Shown here: positions 1 to 10,459 of the stretch, piece by piece
Position numbering within the stretch: position 1 is the first letter of the stretch
How the letters are laid out: each line of letters starts with the position of its first letter
Assembly (NCBI RefSeq): GCF_003258835.1
Contig: NZ_NPEV01000045.1
Location: forward strand, 1-44,503
Source of the DNA: Rhodobium orientis
GTDB lineage: Bacteria; Pseudomonadota; Alphaproteobacteria; Rhizobiales; Rhodobiaceae
Length of the DNA stretch: 44,503 nucleotides
Direction: 5' to 3'
Translations under genes and position numbers: made by a program
The notes under the pieces: model-generated
What the model was told of the DNA's origin: nothing
Database searches by the model: none
Seen by the model: the letters and a program-made list of their open reading frames with translations, nothing else

Positions 1-161
1 CGGAAGGTCTGCGAGCAGGTGCCGTGGTGGCGGTAAAAGGCCCCGACCGTGGCAAAGGCCGACGACCGGCCGGCCTTCACCTCCTCATATTCCCTGATCA
101 GGAAACGCCACTTCTGAACATAGTTCCGTTCAATCGTCCGGTCATAGCTGTTGTCGCGCAT
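1..161 (-). CDS. Transposase N-terminus (partial)
   Basis: The gene starts with ATG at 161 on the minus strand after a good AAAGGAG ribosome binding site and runs out of the window after 53 codons. The visible peptide begins MRDNSYDRTIERNYVQKW and is basic and helical, as expected of an N-terminal DNA-binding helix-turn-helix of an IS transposase. It is identical in protein sequence to the copy at the right end. I cannot see the DDE catalytic core, so the family (IS481- or IS3-like) is a guess from general resemblance; the mobile nature rests mainly on the duplicated, inverted, sharp-edged DNA. Confidence 0.65.
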   Translation of the reverse strand, partial: MRDNSYDRTIERNYVQKWRFLIREYEEVKAGRSSAFATVGAFYRHHGTCSQTF

Positions 162-209
162 GGGTCGCTCCTTTCCGCAATCCCATCAGCGAATATCTGA
201 ACTCGCACA
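1..209 (-). mobile_element. IS element terminus with 5' part of transposase gene (left, truncated by window edge)
   Basis: Bases 1..209 are the reverse complement of 44295..44503 with one mismatch (position 90, T here against C in the other copy's complement; synonymous GAA/GAG in the reading frame). The IS tip, read towards the outside, begins TGTGCGAGTTCAGATATTCG at 209; a TG-starting end is common among DDE-transposase insertion sequences. The rest of the element lies beyond the window. The inner junction is sharp: identity stops at 209/210, only 35 bp from the stop of the neighbouring dehydrogenase gene. Confidence 0.85.
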
Positions 210-243
210 GCAATGACGCTAAATCGTTGTATTCAGAGGCAGT

Positions 244-1543
<1,300 letters not shown>

Positions 1544-1551
<8 letters not shown>

Positions 1552-2557
1552 TGTAGTAGTTCCGGTACCAGGCAACGAAGGCGGCAACGCCCTCGGTGAC
1601 CGGCGTCCCTGGCGCAAAGCCGGTGGCGGCTTCGAGGTCGGAGGTGTCGGCATAGGTGGCGGCGACGTCGCCCGGCTGCATCGGCAGGAAGTTCTTCTTT
1701 GCGGTCGTGCCGAGGGCGGCTTCCAGCGCCTCGATATAGTCCATCAACTCGACCGGCCGCGAATTGCCGATGTTGAAGACCCGGTGCGGCGCGCGCCCGC
1801 TCGTTGCCGGATCGGGGTGGGTGCCGTCCCAGCCGGGATCGGGCTTCGGCGTGACCGTGGCGACCCTCAGAATGCCCTCCACGATGTCGTCGATGAAGGT
1901 GAAGTCGCGCCGCATTTTGCCATGGTTGTAGATGTCGATCGGCTCGCCCGACAGGATCGCCTTGGTGAACTTGAAGAGCGCCATGTCCGGCCGGCCCCAG
2001 GGACCGTAGACGGTGAAGAACCGGAGCCCCGTTGCCGGGATCGCAAAAAGGTCGCCATAGGCATGCGCCATCAGTTCGTTGGCGCGCTTGGTGGCGGCGT
2101 AGAGCGAGACCGGATGGTCGGCGACGTGGTGTTCGGAAAACGGCATCGCCGTATTGAGGCCATAGACCGAGGAGCTGGATGCATAGACCAGGTGGTCGAC
2201 CGCATGGTGCCGGCAGGCCTCCAGCACCGACAGGAAGCCGGTGAGGTTGGACTGCACATAGTCGAACGGGGCGTCCAGGCTGTGGCGGACGCCCGCCTGG
2301 GCGGCGAGGTTGATGACGATCTGGGGGCGGTGGGTCTCAAAGAGGCCCATCAATGCCGCCCGATCTTCCAGCGCCGTGCGCGAGAACGTGAAATTCGGCA
2401 CCTCGCCAATCCGGGCGAGCCGCGCCTCCTTCAGGGTCGGGTCGTAGTAGGCATCGACCCGGTCGACGCCGACGACCTCGTGACCGTCCTGCAGCAGCCG
2501 CAGCGCGACGTGGTTGCCGATGAAGCCGGCAACGCCGGTGACGAGGTAACGGGTCAT
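1544..2557 (-). CDS. lspL: UDP-glucuronate 4-epimerase (SDR family)
   Basis: 337 aa extended short-chain dehydrogenase/reductase. It interconverts UDP-glucuronate and UDP-galacturonate (or their N-acetyl relatives) through a 4-keto intermediate. Seen: the glycine-rich NAD site TGVAGFIGNHVA (7-18), the AAQAGVRHSLD segment that marks the UDP-GlcA 4-epimerase branch, the SSSSVYG and YAATK catalytic Ser/Tyr/Lys region, and the GRPDMALFKF and MRRDFTFIDDIV blocks also typical of LspL/Cap1J enzymes. ATG 2557 is preceded by GGGAGCGG. It is the first gene of a two-gene minus-strand unit with the dehydrogenase that follows. With Ugd at 17625 it would supply UDP-GalA for lipopolysaccharide or capsule. 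Confidence 0.86.
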
Positions 2558-2607
2558 GGGACCGCTCCCGATCTGAAACGGGCGACCGCGGAAAATGAGG
2601 AAAACGA

Positions 2608-2644
2608 AAGCGGCGCGGAGCCTTCATAGAACCCCGCGCCGCCG
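2608..2644 (-). terminator. Hairpin terminator after galU
   Basis: A perfect 9-bp GC-rich stem (2610..2618 with 2634..2642) with a 15-nt loop. Read on the minus strand it is followed by TTTCGTTTTCC, a moderately T-rich tail. It lies between the stop of galU (2755) and the start of lspL (2557), so it probably separates the two transcription units. The T run is interrupted, so termination may be partial. Confidence 0.5.
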
Positions 2645-2754
2645 ATCACAAGAAAGGCCCGATCTTAAGCGGCCACGATCTTAAAGGGCATTGACGACCA
2701 TCGTTTCCAAACGCCCGCAGCGTCTCGCGGTTGATGCCCGTTCGGAAAAATCCC

Positions 2755-3642
2755 TCAGCCGGTGCGATCCAGGATCGCTTGCAGTTCCGGGCGGAACTCC
2801 GGCGCAATGTCGCCGCGGGCGAGCGCATAGGCGACGTTCGCGGCCAGGAACCCGACCTTGGAACCGCAGTCGAAGGTGCGGCCGTCGAACTTCACGCCGG
2901 TGAAGGTCTGGGTCTTCATCAGCGCCAGCATGGAGTCGGTAAGCTGGATTTCGCCGCCGGCGCCGGTGTCCTGGCCCTCGATGAACTGGAAGATCTCCGG
3001 CTGCAGGATGTAGCGGCCTGTGATGATGAGGTTGGACGGCGCGGTTCCCGGCTTCGGCTTCTCCACCATGCCGGTGACCGGGAAAACCTTGTCGGAGCCG
3101 CCTTTGCCGACTTCGACGACGCCGTACTGGAAGGTCTGGTCCTCCGGCACCTCTTCGACGGCGATGACGTTGCCGCCGGTTTCGTTGAAGGCGTCGATCA
3201 TCTGAGCCAGGCAGCCCTTCTCGGCCTGCACCAGAACGTCCGGCAGCAGCACGGCAAACGGCTCGTCGCCGATCATGTCCTTGGCGCACCAGATGGCGTG
3301 GCCGAGGCCGAGCGGCTCCTGCTGGCGGGTAAAGCTGGTGCGGCCGGCGCGCGGGCGGCAGGCCTCGACGATGTCGAGCGCTTCGGTCTTGCCGCGTTCG
3401 CGCAGCGTGTGTTCCAGCTCGAACGAGATGTCGAAATGGTCGGCGATGACGCTCTTGTTGCGGCCGGTAACGAAGATCAGATGCTCGATGCCGGCATCGA
3501 TCGCTTCGTCGACGACGTATTGGATGATCGGGCGGTCGACGACCGTCAGCATTTCCTTGGGCATGGCCTTGGTCGCAGGCAGGAACCGCGTTCCGAGGCC
3601 GGCGACCGGAAACACCGCTTTGCGCAGCTTTTTGGTTGACAT
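2755..3642 (-). CDS. galU: UTP--glucose-1-phosphate uridylyltransferase
   Basis: 295 aa, the normal length for GalU. It makes UDP-glucose from UTP and glucose 1-phosphate, the precursor for GalE, Ugd and glucosyltransferases. Seen: the nucleotidyltransferase signature [20 protein letters not shown] with its G-x-G-T-R and Lys, the [18 protein letters not shown] block, EKPKPG, and GGEIQLTDS near residue 210. It starts at ATG 3642 and is transcribed away from galE across a 267-bp divergent intergenic region. A hairpin at 2610..2642 follows it. Its role in this locus is to feed the UDP-sugar enzymes on both sides. Confidence 0.95.
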   Translation of the reverse strand: MSTKKLRKAVFPVAGLGTRFLPATKAMPKEMLTVVDRPIIQYVVDEAIDAGIEHLIFVTGRNKSVIADHFDISFELEHTLRERGKTEALDIVEACRPRAGRTSFTRQQEPLGLGHAIWCAKDMIGDEPFAVLLPDVLVQAEKGCLAQMIDAFNETGGNVIAVEEVPEDQTFQYGVVEVGKGGSDKVFPVTGMVEKPKPGTAPSNLIITGRYILQPEIFQFIEGQDTGAGGEIQLTDSMLALMKTQTFTGVKFDGRTFDCGSKVGFLAANVAYALARGDIAPEFRPELQAILDRTG

Positions 3643-3909
3643 GTTCTTTACCGTGGTTGGTGAGTGTTCGGACTATCTTCGAGGAATGGGCTTTGTGCCC
3701 CGCTATTGCGCACGAACTATGACACTTTCTTAGACAATTTACCGGAAGATGCTCCACGAGCTCGGGAATTTGCCATAGCCGGCCGCGATAAAAACGCGGC
3801 TCTTGGCCGGAGGTTCCCGTACGCCCGGTCGGATACTGCCGATTGTCCATTGCAAGAGGCAGCACATCGACCGCGGAAAGGCAACAGGGTGTTTTCGGGA
3901 GTTCGGGTC

Positions 3910-4899
3910 ATGACGGTTCTGGTGACGGGCGGTGCGGGGTATATCGGCAGCCACATGGTGCTGGCGCTCGTCGAGGCGGGCGAGGACGTGGTCGTTCTCG
4001 ACAACCTCTCCACCGGTTTTCGTGAGGCGGTCGCGCCCGAGGCGGCCTTCTACCGAGGCGATATGGCTGATGAGGCGCTGGTGATGCGCATCGTCGCCCG
4101 GCACGACGTCTCTGCGATCATCCATTTCGCCGGCTCGATCGTCGTGCCGGAGTCCGTCGCCGATCCGCTCGGCTACTATCTCAACAACACGGTGAAGTCG
4201 CGCAGCCTGATGGCGAGCGCCGTTGCCGCCGGTGTGAAGAACTTCCTGTTTTCCTCGACCGCCGCCGTCTATGGCGATCCGGCCGAGGTGCCGGTAACCG
4301 AGAAGGCGCCGTTTGCGCCGATGTCGCCCTACGGCACGTCGAAGATGATGACGGAGATGATGCTCGCCGACGTCGCCGCCGCCCACGATTTCACCTACAC
4401 GGCGCTGCGCTATTTCAACGTTGCCGGCGCCGATCCGGAGGGCCGCACCGGCCAGTCGACGGCCCGCGCCACCCATCTCATCAAGGTCGCCTGCGAGACC
4501 GCGCTCGGCAAGCGCAGCCATCTCGACGTTTACGGCACGGATTACCCGACGCCGGACGGCACCTGCGTGCGCGATTACATCCATGTGAGCGATCTCGCTA
4601 ACGCCCATCTGCTGGCGCTGGGCGCCATGCGGAACGGGGAGGGCAGTGCGGTCTTCAACTGCGGCTACGGCAAGGGATTTTCGGTTCTGGAAGTGGTCGA
4701 TGCGGTCAAGCGCGTTTCCGGCGCGGATTTCGCGGTCAAGCTGGCGCCGCGCCGTCCGGGCGACTCGCCGCAAATCGTCGCAGGCGCCGATCGGATCCGA
4801 AAAACCCTCGGCTGGGCGCCGAAATATGACGACCTCGACACCATCGTCGAGCACGCCTTCCGGTGGGAGCGGCACCTCGGACTCGCCAAGGCGAGCTGA
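3910..4899 (+). CDS. galE: UDP-glucose 4-epimerase
   Basis: 329 aa SDR epimerase interconverting UDP-glucose and UDP-galactose. Seen: NAD motif TGGAGYIGSH at the N-terminus, FSSTAAVYG (catalytic Ser), SPYGTSKMM (Tyr-x3-Lys), ALRYFNVAGADP, and DGTCVRDYIHVSDLA near residue 220, all GalE hallmarks. I start at ATG 3910 (MTVLVTGG); the reading frame is open from 3664 but the added peptide has no family counterpart. It is followed after 102 bp by cysQ on the same strand and may head a galE-cysQ-cysD-cysNC transcript. It would supply galactose units for the polysaccharide. Confidence 0.94.
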   Translation: MTVLVTGGAGYIGSHMVLALVEAGEDVVVLDNLSTGFREAVAPEAAFYRGDMADEALVMRIVARHDVSAIIHFAGSIVVPESVADPLGYYLNNTVKSRSLMASAVAAGVKNFLFSSTAAVYGDPAEVPVTEKAPFAPMSPYGTSKMMTEMMLADVAAAHDFTYTALRYFNVAGADPEGRTGQSTARATHLIKVACETALGKRSHLDVYGTDYPTPDGTCVRDYIHVSDLANAHLLALGAMRNGEGSAVFNCGYGKGFSVLEVVDAVKRVSGADFAVKLAPRRPGDSPQIVAGADRIRKTLGWAPKYDDLDTIVEHAFRWERHLGLAKAS

Positions 4900-5001
4900 A
4901 ACGCTTTTCCCGGAATCGGCCCATCGGCAAAAAGCCGCTGACTTGCGCCCCCTGGCAGCATGCGCTACACGCCCCGTGACCAGAGACATAGGGGCCTTCT
5001 T

Positions 5002-5820
5002 TTGACTGAGGACGCGCTGATCGACGCGCTCGCCGGCATCGCTTTGGACGCCGGCGCGCTGATCATGGACATCTACCGCACGGACTTCGACGCCCGGGTG
5101 AAATCCGATAATTCGCCTGTTACCGAGGCCGACGAAAAGGCCGAGGCGCTGATCCTTGAGAGGCTCGCGAGCCTTCAGCCGGACATTCCGGTGATCGCCG
5201 AGGAATCCGTTGCCGCCGGCCGGATCCCGGAGCTGAAGGACCGCTTCTTCCTCGTCGATCCGCTCGACGGCACCAAGGAGTTCCTGAACCGCAACGGCGA
5301 CTTCACCGTCAATATCGCCCTTGTGGAGAACGGAGTGCCGGTTCTCGGCGTCGTCTACGCCCCGGCGCGCAACCTGATCTTCACCGGCGGTCGCGAAAGC
5401 GGCGCCCGTATCGGCAGGGTCGAGGGCGACGGCCCGGTCGCCTATGCCCCGACCGCGGTGCGCCCGGCGCCGCAAGAGGGCATCGTCGCGGTCGCCAGCC
5501 GCTCGCACATGACCGACGAGACGAGGGAATTCGTCGACCGCTTCACGGTCACAGATCTGGTCTCTGCCGGCTCGTCATTGAAATTCTGCCGCGTGGCGAG
5601 CGGCGAGGCGGATCTCTATCCCCGGCTCGGCCGCACCATGGAATGGGATACGGCGGCAGGCGATGCAGTGCTGCGCGCGGCCGGCGGCAAGGTGACGACG
5701 GTCGACGGCACGCTCCTTACCTACGGCAAGCGCAACCAGGCCGACGACAGCGATTTCGCCAATCCCTGGTTCGTCGCCGCCGGCGGCTTCGACCCCTTCA
5801 AGGAGGCGGAGAGCGCCTGA
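5002..5820 (+). CDS. cysQ: 3'(2'),5'-bisphosphate nucleotidase
   Basis: About 272 aa, inositol-monophosphatase fold. CysQ hydrolyses PAP (adenosine 3',5'-bisphosphate) to AMP, removing the inhibitory by-product of PAPS-dependent sulfotransfer or PAPS reduction. Seen: the metal-binding EE of IAEESVAAG, the DPLDGTKEFLNRNGDFTVNI signature, and the C-terminal EWDTAAGDAVLRAAGG motif. Start choice: TTG 5002, with AGGGG a few bases upstream, gives a family-like N-terminus LTEDALIDALAGIA; an ATG at 4960 would add 14 residues. It lies directly upstream of cysD and cysNC, which make PAPS, so the three form a complete PAPS synthesis and recycling set. Confidence 0.93.
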   Translation: MTEDALIDALAGIALDAGALIMDIYRTDFDARVKSDNSPVTEADEKAEALILERLASLQPDIPVIAEESVAAGRIPELKDRFFLVDPLDGTKEFLNRNGDFTVNIALVENGVPVLGVVYAPARNLIFTGGRESGARIGRVEGDGPVAYAPTAVRPAPQEGIVAVASRSHMTDETREFVDRFTVTDLVSAGSSLKFCRVASGEADLYPRLGRTMEWDTAAGDAVLRAAGGKVTTVDGTLLTYGKRNQADDSDFANPWFVAAGGFDPFKEAESA

Positions 5821-5974
5821 GGATTTGCAGCTGCTCGCGTTGTCGGTCCCTGCGTCGCACAGCTGCGGCGAAAAGGTGACCAAAACGGCGGTTTTGCCGA
5901 ACAAAGAACACAAAGAGCTTCGACAGAAGGCGCCGTAACGAGGCGTCTCGTCACTGAGGAAGGATTTATCAGCG

Positions 5975-6883
5975 GTGTCCGTATCACGCACCTCCCACCT
6001 GAAGCGGCTGGAAGCGGAGAGCATCCACATCATCCGCGAAGTCGCCGCCGAGTTCCGCAATCCGGTCATGCTCTATTCGATCGGCAAGGACTCCTCGGTG
6101 ATGTTGCATCTGGCGATGAAGGCGTTCTATCCGTCCAGGCCGCCATTCCCGCTGATGCACGTGGACACGACCTGGAAGTTCCGCGAGATGATCAAGTTTC
6201 GCGACGACACGGTGAAACGGCTCGGCCTCGACCTGATCGTCCACACTAACCAGGAAGGCAAGGCCCAGAACATCAACCCGTTCGACCACGGCTCGGCCTA
6301 CTACACCCACGTCATGAAGACCGAGGCGCTGAAGGAAGCGCTGACATTGCACGGCTTCGACGCGGCCTTCGGCGGCGCGCGGCGCGACGAGGAAAAGTCG
6401 CGGGCCAAGGAGCGGGTATTCTCGTTCCGCAACGCCAACCACGTCTGGGACCCGAAGAACCAGCGCCCGGAGCTGTGGAACATCTACAACGCCCGGATCG
6501 CCAAGGGCGAATCCATCCGGGTGTTTCCGTTGTCGAACTGGACCGAGCTCGACATCTGGCAGTACATCATGTCCGAAGAGATCCCGATCGTGCCGCTCTA
6601 CTACGCCGCCGAGCGCCCGGTCGTGGAGCGCGACGGCATGCTGATCATGGTCGACGACGACCGCATGGAGCTGCGCCCCGACGAAAAGCCGGAGATGCGG
6701 CTCGTGCGGTTCCGCACCCTCGGTTGTTATCCGCTGACCGGCGCGATCGAGTCGCCGGCCGACGACCTGGCCGGGATCGTCAAGGAAATGCTGATCGCCC
6801 GCACCTCGGAGCGCCAGGGCCGGCTGATCGACCATGACGATTCCGCGTCGATGGAAAAGAAAAAGCGTGAAGGGTACTTTTGA
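5975..6883 (+). CDS. cysD: Sulfate adenylyltransferase subunit 2
   Basis: 302 aa, typical CysD/NodP length. It is the catalytic ATP-PPase-fold subunit that forms APS from sulfate and ATP, driven by GTP hydrolysis in CysN. Seen: the modified PP-loop [12 protein letters not shown] (34-45), [28 protein letters not shown], and the C-terminal [13 protein letters not shown] segment. GTG 5975 is the start, preceded by GAGGAAGGA about 15 nt upstream. Its stop overlaps the next gene's ATG as TGATG, so CysNC is translationally coupled. Confidence 0.96.
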   Translation: MSVSRTSHLKRLEAESIHIIREVAAEFRNPVMLYSIGKDSSVMLHLAMKAFYPSRPPFPLMHVDTTWKFREMIKFRDDTVKRLGLDLIVHTNQEGKAQNINPFDHGSAYYTHVMKTEALKEALTLHGFDAAFGGARRDEEKSRAKERVFSFRNANHVWDPKNQRPELWNIYNARIAKGESIRVFPLSNWTELDIWQYIMSEEIPIVPLYYAAERPVVERDGMLIMVDDDRMELRPDEKPEMRLVRFRTLGCYPLTGAIESPADDLAGIVKEMLIARTSERQGRLIDHDDSASMEKKKREGYF

Positions 6884-8811
6884 TGATGGACACGCCGAAC
6901 ACGTCGTCCAACGACGAAGCGCTGGAGCTCACCGGCGAGGCGTTCGAGGAGTATCTCCAGCGCCAGGAAAACAAGTCGCTCTTGAGGATCCTCACCTGCG
7001 GCAGCGTCGATGACGGCAAGTCGACCCTGATCGGCCGGCTGCTCTACGACACCAAGCTGATCTTCGAGGACCAGCTCGCCGCGCTGGAGCGCGACAGCAA
7101 GCGCCACGGCACCGTCGGCGAGGACATCGATTTCGCGCTGCTGGTCGACGGCCTTGAGGCCGAACGCGAGCAGGGCATCACCATCGACGTCGCCTACCGG
7201 TTCTTCACCACCGACCGGCGCAAGTTCATCGTCGCCGACACGCCCGGCCACGAGCAGTACACCCGCAACATGGCGACCGGCGCCTCGAACTCCGACGTCG
7301 CGGTGCTGCTGGTCGATGCCCGCAACGGCATCGCCACCCAGACCCGCCGCCACGCCTTCATCGTCTCGCTGCTCGGCATCCGCCATGTGGTGCTGGCCGT
7401 CAACAAGATCGACCTCGTCAATTTCGACGAAGCCGTCTTCAAGAAGATCTGCAAGGATTTCCGGGCGTTCGCCGATTCCTTCGATTTCGACAGCATCGTC
7501 GAAATCCCGATTTCCGCGCGCTTCGGCGACAATGTGATGACCCGCAGCGAGCGCACGCCCTGGTACACCGGCTCCGCGCTGCTCGACCATCTGGAATCCG
7601 TCGAGGTCGAGAACGATCTGGCGGCCTCGCCGTTCCGCATGTTCGTCCAGTGGGTCAACCGGCCGAACCTCGATTTCCGCGGCTTTTCCGGCACCATCGC
7701 CTCCGGCCGCATCCGGCCCGGCGACGAGGTCGTCGCGGCGCTGTCCGGCCGCAAGTCGCGGGTCAAGCGGCTGGTCACCATGGACGGCGACCTGATCGAG
7801 GCGGGCCCTGGCGACGCGATCACCGTCGAGCTTGAGGACGAGATCGATATCTCCCGTGGCGAGATGCTCGCCGGCGCGGATGCCCGGCCGGACGTTTCCG
7901 ACCAGTTCGCCGCCCACCTCATCTGGATGTCGGACGCGCCGCTCTATCCGGGCCGCCCCTATCTCATCAAGCAGGGGACGCGCACCGTCACGGCGACGAT
8001 CACCGACATCAAGCACAAGATCGACGTCAACAATTTCGATCACCTGGCGGCCAAGACCCTCGACCTCAACGAGATCGCCTTCGCCAACCTGTCCCTGTCC
8101 GAGCCGATCGCGTTCGATCCTTACGAGGTCAACCGCGATACCGGCTCCTTCGTGCTGATCGACCGGCTGACCAATGCCACGGTCGCCGCCGGCCTCGTCT
8201 GGTTCGGCCTGCGCCGGGCCACCAACATCCACTGGCAGGCGCTCGATCTCGACAAGAGCGCAAGGGGCATCCACAAGGGCCAGAAGCCGACCATCCTCTG
8301 GTTCACCGGGCTTTCCGGCTCCGGCAAGTCGACGATCGCCAACATGGTGGAGAAGCGGCTGCATGCGATGGGCCGGCACACCTACGTGCTCGACGGCGAC
8401 AACGTCCGCCACGGCCTCAACCGCGACCTCGGCTTCACCGATGCCGACCGGGTGGAGAACATCCGACGCGTCGCCGAGGTGGCCAAGCTGTTCGTCGATG
8501 CGGGTGAGATCGTGCTCGTCTCCTTCATCTCGCCGTTCCGGTCCGAGCGCCGGATGGCGCGCGACATCGTCGAGGAGGGCGAGTTCATCGAGGTCTATGT
8601 GGACACGCCCATCGAGGTCTGCCGCGAGCGCGACCCGAAGGGCCTCTACAAGAAGGCCGACGAGGGCAAGATCAAGAACTTCACCGGCATCGACTCGCCC
8701 TACGAGCCGCCGGAGACGGCCGAACTGCACCTCGACACCACCAAGGCCGATCCGGCCGAACTGGCCGAGGTCATCATCGCCGAACTGAAGGCGCGCGGCG
8801 TGCTCCTGTAG
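6883..8811 (+). CDS. cysNC: Bifunctional sulfate adenylyltransferase subunit 1 / adenylylsulfate kinase (CysN-CysC fusion, NodQ type)
   Basis: 642 aa. The N-terminal half is the EF-Tu-like GTPase of ATP sulfurylase: P-loop GSVDDGKST (40-48), [17 protein letters not shown] (G3) and NKID (G4), then two beta-barrel domains to about residue 445. The C-terminal part (about 455-642) is APS kinase with its own P-loop GLSGSGKST near 476 and the [15 protein letters not shown] motif. The product is PAPS. The fusion is the arrangement known from rhizobial NodQ/CysNC. ATG 6883 overlaps the cysD stop. Because APS kinase is not needed for APS-reductase routes, the fusion next to cysQ and near a sulfotransferase points to sulfate-group donation. 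Confidence 0.96.
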   Translation: MMDTPNTSSNDEALELTGEAFEEYLQRQENKSLLRILTCGSVDDGKSTLIGRLLYDTKLIFEDQLAALERDSKRHGTVGEDIDFALLVDGLEAEREQGITIDVAYRFFTTDRRKFIVADTPGHEQYTRNMATGASNSDVAVLLVDARNGIATQTRRHAFIVSLLGIRHVVLAVNKIDLVNFDEAVFKKICKDFRAFADSFDFDSIVEIPISARFGDNVMTRSERTPWYTGSALLDHLESVEVENDLAASPFRMFVQWVNRPNLDFRGFSGTIASGRIRPGDEVVAALSGRKSRVKRLVTMDGDLIEAGPGDAITVELEDEIDISRGEMLAGADARPDVSDQFAAHLIWMSDAPLYPGRPYLIKQGTRTVTATITDIKHKIDVNNFDHLAAKTLDLNEIAFANLSLSEPIAFDPYEVNRDTGSFVLIDRLTNATVAAGLVWFGLRRATNIHWQALDLDKSARGIHKGQKPTILWFTGLSGSGKSTIANMVEKRLHAMGRHTYVLDGDNVRHGLNRDLGFTDADRVENIRRVAEVAKLFVDAGEIVLVSFISPFRSERRMARDIVEEGEFIEVYVDTPIEVCRERDPKGLYKKADEGKIKNFTGIDSPYEPPETAELHLDTTKADPAELAEVIIAELKARGVLL

Positions 8812-8840
8812 CACCCGTCGCCACCTGCGAACCCGCTTCG

Positions 8841-8880
8841 GAAGGCGGTGCGGAGAGATCCGTGCCGCCTTCTTCGTTGT
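8841..8880 (+). terminator. Hairpin terminator after cysNC
   Basis: Stem of 13 pairs (8841..8853 with 8860..8872, two of them G-U in RNA), loop AGAGAT, followed by TTCGTTGT. It begins 30 bp after the cysNC stop, in the right place to end the sulfate-activation transcript. The T tract is weak. Confidence 0.55.
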
Positions 8881-9001
8881 CGCAGACACGGCGGAAAGAA
8901 CCGCCCGATGGTGACGGGCATCACAACGAGCGCGCCTGCCATCGCCTATTCCTTGACCATCGAAACCGCCGGGACACGGCGACACAAAGGGGTTAGGGAC
9001 C

Positions 9002-9412
9002 ATGCGCACGTTCGGGAAAATCGTCACTGCGTTCGTTTTCGCCACAGCAGCAATCGGCGCCACCGCGCCGGCAAGCGCCGCCATGGGCAGCCTCGGCAGT
9101 GCGGTCAAAACCGCGGCCGCTGCCGGAGAGACGGAAACGCTGACGACGAAGGTCGGCTACTGGCGCAAGCACCGGCGTTTGCGCCGCGAACGCGGGGCGC
9201 GCCGCTACACCTTTGCGCGCCGCTACCGGACCGCCCGGCGCCACCGGCACTTCGGCCGCCATCACGAAGGCCGCCGCTTCCGCCAGGCCCGCCGCTCCCG
9301 GGATCATCGGTATCACAATGGCCCGCGCTACAAGCGTCATCGGACCGGCACGGCCGCGAACACGGCCCTGGTCACGAAGTACTACACCTACATCGATCGC
9401 TACGCCGACTGA
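9002..9412 (+). CDS. Secreted Arg/His-rich small protein of unknown function
   Basis: 136 aa. Residues 1-26 form a clear Sec signal peptide (basic start, hydrophobic core FVFATAAIGA, cleavage at ASA-AM). After a short Ala-rich stretch, residues about 55-113 are extremely rich in Arg and His (for example RRHRHFGRHHEGRRFRQARR), then a short tail with tyrosines ending YTYIDRYAD. Predicted mature protein is strongly basic. Arg/His-rich exported proteins of this kind are common in Hyphomicrobiales but I know no established function; binding to anionic polysaccharide, nucleic acid or metal is possible. ATG 9002 is preceded by GGGGTTAGGGACC. A stem-loop at 9437..9467 follows. Confidence 0.7.
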   Translation: MRTFGKIVTAFVFATAAIGATAPASAAMGSLGSAVKTAAAAGETETLTTKVGYWRKHRRLRRERGARRYTFARRYRTARRHRHFGRHHEGRRFRQARRSRDHRYHNGPRYKRHRTGTAANTALVTKYYTYIDRYAD

Positions 9413-9436
9413 GCCGGACCACGGACAGGACATCGA

Positions 9437-9472
9437 CGGCGCGTCCGCGGAACATGCGGGCGCGTCGCTTTG
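9437..9472 (+). terminator. Hairpin terminator between convergent genes
   Basis: A 12-pair GC-rich stem (9437..9448 with 9456..9467, two wobble pairs), loop of 7 nt, then CTTTGCG. It sits 24 bp past the stop of the Arg/His-rich protein and between it and the convergent export permease. Confidence 0.45.
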
Positions 9473-9563
9473 CGTTCGACCGAAGGACGGCTTTTTTCCG
9501 TGCCGCTGCGAGCAACCGGACTTCGATGCGGGCTCCCGCGGTCCCGGGCAAGGCCCGCCCGCG

Positions 9564-10355
9564 CTACATCCGCGTCAGCACCTGCGGCCGCATCGTTCGC
9601 TCCAGCGCCAGCGCGATGAACAGCGCCGAGATGGTGAAGCCGTTGAGATAATAAAGGTCCAGGAAATCGCTGTTGAATTCGGCGAAATATCCCTGCCGCG
9701 TCCACTCGGTGATGTGAAGGATCGGATTGTAGTAAAGAATATTCTGGATCGACCGCGGCAACGATTCCGCGATGAAGAAGATACCAGAGATGAAGAACAT
9801 TGGCCGGCTCGTCATCTTGAAGATCTTGACCCAGGATTTGAACACCGACCCGATGCAGACATTGAAGACGCCGATGGAAAAGCCGATCAGCGCGGCATAG
9901 ATGAACGGTACGATCGTCATGATGAAGCTGTCCGGCAGGCCACCGCCGAACGCCACATGGTAGGAGACGAAGATCACCGACATGACAACCACCATCGTGG
10001 TGGTTTCAAGGACAGCCGATGCGACATAGGAATCGATCGGCTTGACGATCGGGAAGAACAGCAGGTTGCGATTGCCCTTGGCCGATCGGTTGATCGCACC
10101 TGTGACAGACTTGTAGGCCGAATAGGGCAGCATGCCGCTGGCAAAGAACAGGATGTAGCTTTCGCCAAGCGCCGGCTCGCGACCTTTCAGGCCGGTGGAA
10201 AACAGGAGAGCCAGCGCCGCGATCATGCCGACCGGCTCCATCACCGCCCACAGGAAGCCGAGGGACTGGTCGCTGAACCGGGTGCGCATGTCGCGCAGCA
10301 TCAGCGACCATACGTTCCTGAGAAAAATCTGAAACGGTGAACCGAGCGTCTGCAT
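9564..10355 (-). CDS. ABC-2 type polysaccharide export permease (KpsM/RfbA-like)
   Basis: 263 aa integral membrane protein of the ABC-2 family that moves capsule or O-antigen chains across the inner membrane. Hydrophobic segments are visible near residues 33-54, 67-84, 109-136, 143-169, 187-200 and 233-250, giving the usual six-helix layout; the N-terminal LMLRDMRTRFSDQSLGFLW is the typical cytoplasmic amphipathic start. ATG 10355. The partner ATPase (KpsT-like) is not in the window. Its codon use and lower GC differ somewhat from the flanking genes, a possible sign of transfer. Same strand as the sulfotransferase gene upstream, 104 bp apart. Confidence 0.85.
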   Translation of the reverse strand: MQTLGSPFQIFLRNVWSLMLRDMRTRFSDQSLGFLWAVMEPVGMIAALALLFSTGLKGREPALGESYILFFASGMLPYSAYKSVTGAINRSAKGNRNLLFFPIVKPIDSYVASAVLETTTMVVVMSVIFVSYHVAFGGGLPDSFIMTIVPFIYAALIGFSIGVFNVCIGSVFKSWVKIFKMTSRPMFFISGIFFIAESLPRSIQNILYYNPILHITEWTRQGYFAEFNSDFLDLYYLNGFTISALFIALALERTMRPQVLTRM

Positions 10356-10459
10356 GGTCGAGCCGCACGCCTTGAATGGAGAATAGGGATACCTAGTTCC
10401 CTATGTACGGTTTTCGGCATCTCGATGGCAAGGCGGTCGCCGCCTGACCGGCAAGGACC

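Noticed and set aside
3739-5508. 589-codon open frame antisense to galE and cysQ
   Set aside because: Arg/Ala/Gly-rich shadow with no ribosome site and no family resemblance; both sense genes carry full catalytic motifs.
6727-9108. 793-codon open frame antisense to cysD/cysNC
   Set aside because: It is a by-product of high third-position GC in the genes on the other strand; the peptide is low-complexity, matches no family, and the plus-strand genes are unmistakable.
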